Shown: positions 5,309 to 11,101 of the stretch, piece by piece | Numbering within the stretch: the stretch's first letter is position 1 | Layout: the number at the start of each line of letters is the position of its first letter | Source of the DNA: Candidatus Scatousia excrementipullorum | GTDB taxonomy: Bacteria > Cyanobacteriota > Vampirovibrionia > Gastranaerophilales > Gastranaerophilaceae | Reading direction: 5' to 3' | NCBI GenBank assembly: GCA_017694215.1 | Contig: JADIND010000160.1 | Span: forward strand, 1 to 11,101 | DNA length: 11,101 nucleotides | Translations under genes and position numbers: made by a program | Notes under the pieces: generated by a model | What the model was told of the DNA's origin: nothing | Database searches by the model: none | What the model saw: the letters and a program-made list of their open reading frames with translations, nothing else

Positions 5309-6262
5309 TTACCAGTATGCAAATGTACCGCATTCAAAGAGTTCGGCACCCTCAGGCATATCCGATTTTTGGGGCCTAATCCAGTGTTCGTTATAAAACC
5401 CGTCATCATCCCACCTTTTTCCTTTTATTCCGAAATATAACTGCAATGCACCACCGACATGTACAGCCTTTTTACCGAGAGATTTGCAATAGTCTCCGAG
5501 AAACATACCGTAAGCTCCTGCACCTATCAAAGCCACATCAAAATCTATTTCTTTAATTTTTGATTTCATATCTTCCAAAGCTTCAAACCAGGTGCTGTAA
5601 GGAAGATTTCTGCTTGCATAACCGATACCCTGTACCGGCTTGAAGGTTATCAAATCAAAATCCGGCAAAAATTCTTTATCCGGAAATATCAGATTTTTCT
5701 TTTCATACTGTCTCTTTATAGTTTCATCAAAAGGATGAATCACAAGGACCTTTTTATTTTTAAGACAGAGAGTCCATGGTTTTTCACACTTAAAAGGATA
5801 AAGAATTGCATCTATATCAACTATTTTAGCCTGGTCCGGCAAATATTTCGGCACAAATTCAATTTCATATTTTTCGGAACGCACACCTAAAATGTCAATT
5901 CTCTTCGTAACTTCACACTGCATACAGGCAAATTTTGTCATATTATAGTCATCATTAGGGAAAAATCCTGCCGTGTACATAAATGAAAACTTGTGACCTC
6001 TTGAATAATTCCACGGTTTATTCCGGAATTGGAAAAACTGTCTTACGGTTTCCAGTTCAAGAGTTCCGTATCTGCAGATTAAACGAGGTTTATCATACTG
6101 CAAATATTTTGAAATCAAATCATTGCCGTCTTGAGGCGAATGAATTAATTTGTCACCTATTGCATAAACATTTTTGACATGCCTGTTTGGTCCTGTCCAC
6201 AAATCCTCTCTGCCTCTGATTATATCAATAACCAGCTGCAGTCTGTTATATTTTATAGCCAT
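5309..6262 (-). CDS. Probable GT-D-like glycosyltransferase or polysaccharide-biosynthesis protein
   Basis: A 317-residue soluble-looking product without signal peptide or membrane segment. Near the N-terminus, LICRYGTLELETV (61-73) matches the R-(F/Y)-G-x-x-E element of GT-D/DUF1792-like sugar-transferase proteins. The second half has KKVLVIHPF (170-178), a Rossmann-like FDVALIGAGAYG (241-252), HVGGALQLYFGIKGKRW (268-284) and a terminal FAYW. This layout recurs in proteins of surface-polysaccharide clusters and resembles the nucleotide-sugar domain of GT-D enzymes. The donor, acceptor and activity cannot be read from sequence. AAGGGA (eight bases upstream) supports the start. Unusually, it stands alone with no other glycan genes visible and is divergent from the radical SAM operon. 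Glycosyltransferase assignment is an inference of moderate strength. Confidence 0.6.
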   Translation of the reverse strand: MAIKYNRLQLVIDIIRGREDLWTGPNRHVKNVYAIGDKLIHSPQDGNDLISKYLQYDKPRLICRYGTLELETVRQFFQFRNKPWNYSRGHKFSFMYTAGFFPNDDYNMTKFACMQCEVTKRIDILGVRSEKYEIEFVPKYLPDQAKIVDIDAILYPFKCEKPWTLCLKNKKVLVIHPFDETIKRQYEKKNLIFPDKEFLPDFDLITFKPVQGIGYASRNLPYSTWFEALEDMKSKIKEIDFDVALIGAGAYGMFLGDYCKSLGKKAVHVGGALQLYFGIKGKRWDDDGFYNEHWIRPQKSDMPEGAELFECGTFAYW

Positions 6263-6285
6263 TCTTAAATTCCCTTATATCAAAA

Positions 6286-6314
6286 ATTATACATAATAAG
6301 AATATAAATTTTAA
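6286..6314 (-). promoter_or_regulatory. Promoter of the glycosyltransferase-like gene
   Basis: On the minus strand a perfect TATAAT (6286-6291) lies 17 bases downstream of a weak TTAAAA (6309-6314). Transcription would start near 6280, leaving a short leader that carries AAGGGA before the ATG at 6262. The opposite-strand promoter for the 6400 gene lies about 25 bases away in the same divergent gap. Confidence 0.5.
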
Positions 6315-6338
6315 GTTTAAGTAAACAATCTTAATATT

Positions 6339-6367
6339 TAGACAAAAATTTTCAAATAATTTAAAAT
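6339..6367 (+). promoter_or_regulatory. Promoter of the radical SAM/RNase E-G operon
   Basis: TAGACA (6339-6344) and TAAAAT (6362-6367), each one base from consensus, are exactly 17 bases apart. Transcription would start near 6374 and give about 26 bases of leader with AGGGA (6389-6393) before the ATG at 6400. No other promoter is evident up to the window end. Confidence 0.5.
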
Positions 6368-6399
6368 ATCTGTATTAAATTATAAAGTAGGGATATAGT

Positions 6400-6744
6400 A
6401 TGAGCGATGAAATAAACCGCAAAGTTACCAATATTTTTTCAAGACATAATAAATCACTTCCGCCGGCAACACCGGAAAAAGTAAAATTTTATGCGGGATT
6501 TAATTATGTAAGAATTGATAAAGATACAAACGGAAACAAATTTAATGCTGAACATCTGTTAAAATACGCTCAAGGCTGCCACTATATTGTAAGAGTTATG
6601 AGAGAATACAAAGGGGAAACCGTTTTGTATAATTATGATGTTCCGAATAACGATTTATTCAAATTTATTAAATCATTTGAAGAGAATACACTTGATGGAA
6701 AAATTATTGAAATAGAAAAATATTTTCCTGAAGAATTAGCATAG
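6400..6744 (+). CDS. Small protein of unknown function, first gene of the radical SAM/RNase E-G operon
   Basis: The 114-residue product has no signal peptide, membrane segment or cysteine motif; its only cysteine is in GCHYIV. A basic N-terminus (MSDEINRKVTNIFSRHNKSL) with a PPATPEK turn precedes an alpha/beta-looking body: KVKFYAGFNYVRI, then HLLKYAQGCHYIVRVMRE, TVLYNYDV, and an acidic helical end (GKIIEIEKYFPEEL). I do not recognise a family. AGGGA about seven bases upstream supports the start. Its stop lies 11 bases before the radical SAM start, so the two are almost certainly cotranscribed, which hints at a linked role but does not prove it. Base composition and codon use look like those of its neighbours, with no sign of recent transfer. 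Confidence 0.75.
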   Translation: MSDEINRKVTNIFSRHNKSLPPATPEKVKFYAGFNYVRIDKDTNGNKFNAEHLLKYAQGCHYIVRVMREYKGETVLYNYDVPNNDLFKFIKSFEENTLDGKIIEIEKYFPEELA

Positions 6745-6755
6745 CGAGAAATAAT

Positions 6756-9368
6756 ATGGATTGTTTTTTTAAAGATTATCACGAAGCCTTATTTAAATGT
6801 AATAAGCCATACCAGTATGTAGGCGGAGAGTTTCTGTCATATAACAAGGATTTCGACAGTGCAAAGGTAAGATTTGCATTTGCATTTCCCGACAAATATG
6901 AAATAGGCATAAGTAACCTCGGAGTCAGAGTTCTTTACGGGCTAATCAATGAGCAGCCTGACTATATGTGTGACAGAGTCTATGCACCGGAACCTGATTT
7001 TCAGCCTAAAGAACTTTATGCACTTGAAAGTAAAAGAAAAATAAGAGAATTTGATGCCGTAGGTTTTTCTCTGCAATATGAAATGGCCTACCCGACTGTT
7101 TTAAAAATGCTGGAAATGGCAAACATTCCATACAGGAATGAGCAGAGAACAGATGACGACCCGATTATCATAGCCGGAGGTCCATGTGCGTTTAACCCGC
7201 TCCCGCTTGCAGATTTTATCGATGTATTTATGATAGGTGACGGTGAAGACAGTATTATTGAGGTTTGTAAAATATTAGAAAAAACAAAAGGGTTGCCAAG
7301 GGCCGACAGAATTAAAGCCCTCTGCGAAGATAATTTTTCTGCCTCCATTGCAAGGGAGGTGGCACAAAGTGCCGGAGGGTTTAGCGGCAAGAGCGGCCGC
7401 TGGTCGGCATTAACAGGCGGAGTCGTTACTAAAAGAATTGCACAACTAACATACGAAACAGCCCTAAAATCTTATCCTATACCGTTTTCCTCATCTGTTC
7501 AGGACAGGGCAGTTGTAGAGATACGACGCGGATGCGGAAGAATGTGCCGTTTCTGCCAGCCAGGACACGTGACATTGCCTATAAGAGAACGTCCGGCTGA
7601 AGAGATTATAAAAATAGCAAAAGAACTTGTACATAATACCGGCTATGACGAGTATTCACTGCTTTCGCTTTCATCAAATGATTATGCAAACATTAATGAA
7701 GTTATAAAAGAACTTGCTGTTGATTTCAATAAAAAGAAAGTGTCTGTATCTCTCCCTAGCCAGCGTATTGACGGTTTTAACCTTGAACTTGCCAATCTGG
7801 TGCAGAGTATAAGAAAATCGACAATGACACTTGCCCCTGAGGCCGGTTCTCAAAGACTTAGAGATGTTATCAAAAAAAATATTACCGAAGATATGATAAT
7901 TAATGCCGTTACGACGCTTTACGAAAAGGGATGGTCAAGGGTTAAATTTTACTTTATCTGCGGACTCCCGACAGAAACGCTGGAAGATATGGATGAAATG
8001 GCAGATTTATTCAGAAAAATCCGCTACCGCTGCAAGCTTATAAAAAAAGAAAAAGGATTAAAACACGGAATGGATTTGACATGTACGCTTTCTATATTTG
8101 TACCGAAACCGTTCACACCGTTCCAATGGTGTCCGCAAATGAATTTGGAAAAAGTAACAGAACATATTAATTATCTGAAAGAACAAATAAAAACAATAAA
8201 AGGCGTCAAGATAAATTACCATGAGCAGGCAGTTTCACAAATAGAAGCAGTCCTGACAAGAGGAGATGAAAGACTTTGCAAATATATAGAAGCTCTTTAT
8301 AAAAAGGGCTGTTATCTTGATGCCTGGGGAGAATATTTTAATAAAGATATATGGTACGAAACAGCGGAAGAACTCGAAATTTCTCTGCCGGAACTTGCTC
8401 AAAAACAGTATGACTTAGACAAACCTCTTCCTTGGGATTTTATCAATATCGGGGTTGACAAAGAGTGGTTCAAAAATGAATATAAAGCAGCGTTCTCTCT
8501 GCCGGAAGCCGGAGCCAGTTCAACACACATAGTGCCTACCTGCCAGACCAAATGTGTTAATTGCGGGGTTTGTAAAAACTTACATACTCATAAAGTTATG
8601 GATAAACCGTACAAAATGAGTGCTGAAACCGCAAAGAAATTTGATAATCTAAAAATCTTTGAACCGCACGACCCATCAACAGCTAAACCGGTAAATTTAG
8701 CGGTTTATAAATATAGAATAAAACTTACTAAAACCGGAATTTTAAAATATTTCTCACATCTTGACTGGCAAAATACATTCTTTAAAGCAATAGCCAGAAC
8801 TGATTTACGAGTGGCATTCTCGCAGGGATTTAACCCGTCAATGAAAATCTCAATGGGTATAGCACTGCCGCTTTTTGCCGAAAGTAAATGCGAGCTTGTT
8901 GATATCGAACTTTATGACAACCTTTCAACTGAAGAACTCAAACTAAAGTTGGAAAAAGTTCTGCCTCCGCAGTCGGAAATACTAAGTATTGTAAAAATTG
9001 AAAAATCCTCTAAATCTATTGATACAACGGTTGCTTGGGCTGAATATGAGATTTCGGTTGCAGATGGAAATCTTTACGATTTTGAGAAGTTGAAGTATAA
9101 TACAGACAGAGTTTTATCTTCCGAAGAAATTTTTATCGAGAAGAAAAACAAAAAAGGTTTACTTAAAAAAACAGATATTAAGCCTTCAATAAAATCTTAC
9201 AGATTTGAAGGAAACAGTCTGTTCATAATACTAAAAACCGGTCAGGGAACCGATAGTAATTCAATACCTGCACTAAGGGCAGATGTATTAATGAATTTAA
9301 TTGCAGAGGGTGTATTTTTTAACATAACCCGTATCAGGTTCTTTGATAATAGTTTAAGAGAGTTATAA
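6756..9368 (+). CDS. TIGR03960-type B12-binding-like radical SAM protein fused to a DUF2344 (TIGR03936) domain
   Basis: An 870-residue cytoplasmic protein. Residues about 1-230 form a B12-binding-like domain (FAFPDKYEIGISNLGVRVLY; IIIAGGPCAFNPLPLADFID; GDGEDSI). The radical SAM core has C260, C264 and C267 in RRGCGRMCRFCQPGH, plus APEAGSQRLR and FYFICGLPTET. A second cysteine group, C596, C600, C603 and C606 (CQTKCVNCGVC), could bind another metal or Fe-S cluster. The DUF2344 domain runs from about 645 to the end (YRIKLTKTGILKYFSHLDW; FSQGFNPSMKISMGIALPL). In many Firmicutes the two parts are separate adjacent genes; the fused form is known in cyanobacteria. The reaction is not established; placement with RNase G and ribosomal protein genes in other genomes suggests an RNA- or ribosome-linked role. 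Eleven bases separate it from each operon neighbour. Confidence 0.93.
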   Translation: MDCFFKDYHEALFKCNKPYQYVGGEFLSYNKDFDSAKVRFAFAFPDKYEIGISNLGVRVLYGLINEQPDYMCDRVYAPEPDFQPKELYALESKRKIREFDAVGFSLQYEMAYPTVLKMLEMANIPYRNEQRTDDDPIIIAGGPCAFNPLPLADFIDVFMIGDGEDSIIEVCKILEKTKGLPRADRIKALCEDNFSASIAREVAQSAGGFSGKSGRWSALTGGVVTKRIAQLTYETALKSYPIPFSSSVQDRAVVEIRRGCGRMCRFCQPGHVTLPIRERPAEEIIKIAKELVHNTGYDEYSLLSLSSNDYANINEVIKELAVDFNKKKVSVSLPSQRIDGFNLELANLVQSIRKSTMTLAPEAGSQRLRDVIKKNITEDMIINAVTTLYEKGWSRVKFYFICGLPTETLEDMDEMADLFRKIRYRCKLIKKEKGLKHGMDLTCTLSIFVPKPFTPFQWCPQMNLEKVTEHINYLKEQIKTIKGVKINYHEQAVSQIEAVLTRGDERLCKYIEALYKKGCYLDAWGEYFNKDIWYETAEELEISLPELAQKQYDLDKPLPWDFINIGVDKEWFKNEYKAAFSLPEAGASSTHIVPTCQTKCVNCGVCKNLHTHKVMDKPYKMSAETAKKFDNLKIFEPHDPSTAKPVNLAVYKYRIKLTKTGILKYFSHLDWQNTFFKAIARTDLRVAFSQGFNPSMKISMGIALPLFAESKCELVDIELYDNLSTEELKLKLEKVLPPQSEILSIVKIEKSSKSIDTTVAWAEYEISVADGNLYDFEKLKYNTDRVLSSEEIFIEKKNKKGLLKKTDIKPSIKSYRFEGNSLFIILKTGQGTDSNSIPALRADVLMNLIAEGVFFNITRIRFFDNSLREL

Positions 9369-9379
9369 GGATTTAAAAA

Positions 9380-11101
9380 ATGGCAAACAACAACAAGAAT
9401 TTTAATGATCGACAGCAACAACACTCCAAAAAGATTATTATTGCTGAACGTGATAATATTGCTGCTGTATTGGAAAACGGAAAAGTTACAGATTTTTTTA
9501 TTCACAGAGGTGAAGTTTTACTAGGTGATGTTTATCTTGCAACTGTTGACAACATTCTTCCTAGCATTGATGCGGCATTTGTTAATGTCGGAACAGAAAG
9601 AATGGGGTTTTTACACGCACAGGATGTTATGGGCAAAGGAACCCTGAAAGAAAAATTATCACCGAAACAAAAACTCATTGTTCAGGTTGTAAAAGAACCG
9701 ACAGGGCACAAAGGTCCCAGAGTCACTACAGAAATCAGCCTTCCGGGAAGATTTTTGGTACTTATGCCGTATGAGCCGGGAGTCAGCGTAAGTAAAAAAA
9801 TTGAAAACTCAAGAGAACGGGCAAGACTTAAAGCCATAATGAATCTGATTAAGCCTGTAGGTGTAGGTGTTATTATCCGAACAGAAGCTGAAGGACAGTC
9901 CGAAGCTGATATTCAGGAAGATTTGGAAATTCTTCTTGAGAAATGGAATAATATCATTACATCTGCAGAAACGCTCACTCCGCCAAATCTTATCTACAGA
10001 GATCAGGATTTACTGTACAGAGTAATAAGGGAAGCATGCACTGAAGATGTTAAAGAAATCGTTGTGGATACGGCTTTTGCACTCAGCAGAGTTCAAAACA
10101 TTCTCCAGAACTGGCATATGAATAAAAATGTGGAGGTTACTTTATACAAAGGAACTGAACCTCTTCTGATTGCTTATGATATTCATAAAGAAATTAAGGC
10201 TGCTCTTAATGTTAAAGTAAATATGCCTTCAGGCGGCTATTTATTTATCCAGCAAACAGAAGCTCTTACCGTAATTGATGTTAACAGCGGTAAATTTACA
10301 AGTTCTTCCACACAGGACGAAACTATTCTGAAAACAAATATAGAAGCGGTTCATGAAATTGCACGCCAGCTTCGTTTGAGAAACATTGGCGGTATGATTA
10401 TCATTGACTTTATTGATATGATGTCGCGTGCCGATAAACTGGCAATGCTTGAAGAACTTGAAATTGCTCTTGAACCTGATAAAGCAAAACCTCAGGTAGG
10501 ACAGCTTTCTGACTTAGGACTTGTTGAATTAACCCGCCACCGTCAGGGACAATCTTTATCAGAAATATTTACGAAAAAATGTCCTCACTGTCAGGGCAGC
10601 GGATATTTTATGAACGAACTGAATTTTGCTACGCCAACGGCTGAAGGCGAATACAGAGCAAAAGCAGCAAAACTCAAATTACCTGTAAACAACTTTAAAA
10701 AGAATAATAAAAATAATAAACAAAATGAAAAACCTCAGCAGGAAGAAATTCAGACAGAACAGATTCAAACTGCGGTAATGCCTGAAATTCAGGTTGAAAA
10801 TCCTTCTGCAGTAGCTGTTCTGGAAGCTGAACAGACTGAAAAAGAAACTAAAAAACGCAGAGGCAGAAAAACACGTTTCGACAAGGATAAAAATGCAGAA
10901 AAAGTAGAAACTCCTCTTGTTGTAACAGAAGATATACAAACTGCCGGAACAGTTATAAAAGTCAATGAAGAAATAAAACCTGAAATTGCAGAAGAACTGA
11001 TTGAAGAAAAATTAAAACAATCCGAAGAACAAAATTCAGAAAAAGAAATTTCTGCAAATACAGACTCCAAAACGGAAAAACCTGTTCAAGATTCAGAAAA
11101 A
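9380..11101 (+). CDS. rng: Ribonuclease E/G, 3' end outside the window
   Basis: The frame is open from the ATG at 9380 to the window edge (574 residues). AAGGA (9367-9371), overlapping the upstream stop, lies eight bases before the ATG. The S1-type RNA-binding domain is at about 45-130 (GDVYLATVDNILPSIDAAFV). The catalytic region contains ALTVIDVNSG with D300 and MIIIDFIDM with D343, 43 residues apart like the two magnesium-binding aspartates D303 and D346 of E. coli RNase E. CPHC at 401-404 matches the zinc-link that joins dimers. It cleaves single-stranded RNA at AU-rich sites in rRNA processing and mRNA decay. From about 430 the tail is low-complexity, rich in N, Q, E and K, with a basic patch KKRRGRK at 491-497. 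The long tail favours an RNase E-like scaffold over minimal RNase G, so rne is an equally possible symbol. Confidence 0.95.
   Translation, partial: MANNNKNFNDRQQQHSKKIIIAERDNIAAVLENGKVTDFFIHRGEVLLGDVYLATVDNILPSIDAAFVNVGTERMGFLHAQDVMGKGTLKEKLSPKQKLIVQVVKEPTGHKGPRVTTEISLPGRFLVLMPYEPGVSVSKKIENSRERARLKAIMNLIKPVGVGVIIRTEAEGQSEADIQEDLEILLEKWNNIITSAETLTPPNLIYRDQDLLYRVIREACTEDVKEIVVDTAFALSRVQNILQNWHMNKNVEVTLYKGTEPLLIAYDIHKEIKAALNVKVNMPSGGYLFIQQTEALTVIDVNSGKFTSSSTQDETILKTNIEAVHEIARQLRLRNIGGMIIIDFIDMMSRADKLAMLEELEIALEPDKAKPQVGQLSDLGLVELTRHRQGQSLSEIFTKKCPHCQGSGYFMNELNFATPTAEGEYRAKAAKLKLPVNNFKKNNKNNKQNEKPQQEEIQTEQIQTAVMPEIQVENPSAVAVLEAEQTEKETKKRRGRKTRFDKDKNAEKVETPLVVTEDIQTAGTVIKVNEEIKPEIAEELIEEKLKQSEEQNSEKEISANTDSKTEKPVQDSEK

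Noticed and set aside
7088..7390. Open minus-strand frame of 100 codons inside the radical SAM gene
   Set aside because: It overlaps a strongly conserved domain on the opposite strand and has no promoter or ribosome site.
7385..7420. Unusually GC-rich patch with a gcggccgc octamer in AT-rich DNA
   Set aside because: It stays in frame within the radical SAM gene as a glycine/serine-rich linker; no sign of insertion or repeat boundaries.
10679..11070. Two open minus-strand frames opposite the RNase E/G tail
   Set aside because: Their F/S-rich products are the expected mirror of the K/E-rich repetitive tail; no independent support.
1..11101. CRISPR array, tRNA, rRNA, insertion sequence, prophage or attachment site
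   Set aside because: No regularly spaced direct repeats, cloverleaf, transposase motif, terminal inverted repeats or integrase was seen on reading both strands.

Overview
The window looks like a low-GC bacterial chromosome segment, most likely from the non-photosynthetic cyanobacterial relatives (Vampirovibrionia/Melainabacteria, gut Gastranaerophilales type). This assignment is an inference. It rests on AT-rich sequence with AT-only intergenic regions, a DUF512-type PDZ/radical SAM protein, a TIGR03960-type radical SAM enzyme fused in one chain to a DUF2344 domain, and an RNase E/G with a long low-complexity tail. A Firmicutes-like origin cannot be excluded. Coding density is high, the largest gap without a gene is about 137 bases, and I saw no tRNA, rRNA, CRISPR array, transposase or attachment site.

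Layout from left to right. (1) Bases 1-164 encode the C-terminus of a type I glutamine synthetase. It ends at a strong hairpin shared with a convergent small membrane/coiled-coil protein (180-551, minus). (2) Bases 638-3163 (minus) form a tightly packed four-gene cluster, read right to left: a BlaI/MecI-type repressor, an unrecognised 122-residue protein that starts one base after the repressor's stop, a PadR-type regulator, and the DUF512 radical SAM protein overlapping the PadR gene's end. A good promoter with an imperfect dyad over its -10 box precedes the repressor, and a perfect 12-bp palindrome lies just before the PadR start. (3) Bases 3266-4423 (minus) encode a secreted protein with a signal peptide and a glycine-zipper segment. 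It is divergent from a small plus-strand protein built of two copies of one helical unit (4547-4846). (4) Bases 4876-6262 (minus) hold a two-helix membrane protein and a probable GT-D-like glycosyltransferase. (5) Bases 6400-11101 (plus) form an operon: a 114-residue unknown, the 870-residue radical SAM/DUF2344 fusion, and RNase E/G running off the right edge. The radical SAM - DUF2344 - RNase G order is a known conserved neighbourhood that often continues into ribosomal protein L21/L27 genes, so those may follow outside the window.

Most of the window is ordinary housekeeping and small hypothetical genes. No complete new system can be proven from sequence alone. The best candidates for a second look are the BlaI-like/unknown/PadR/DUF512 cluster, which has no BlaR1 sensor, the duplicated-unit protein, the secreted glycine-zipper protein with an apparently leaderless start, and the basic patch in the RNase E/G tail.
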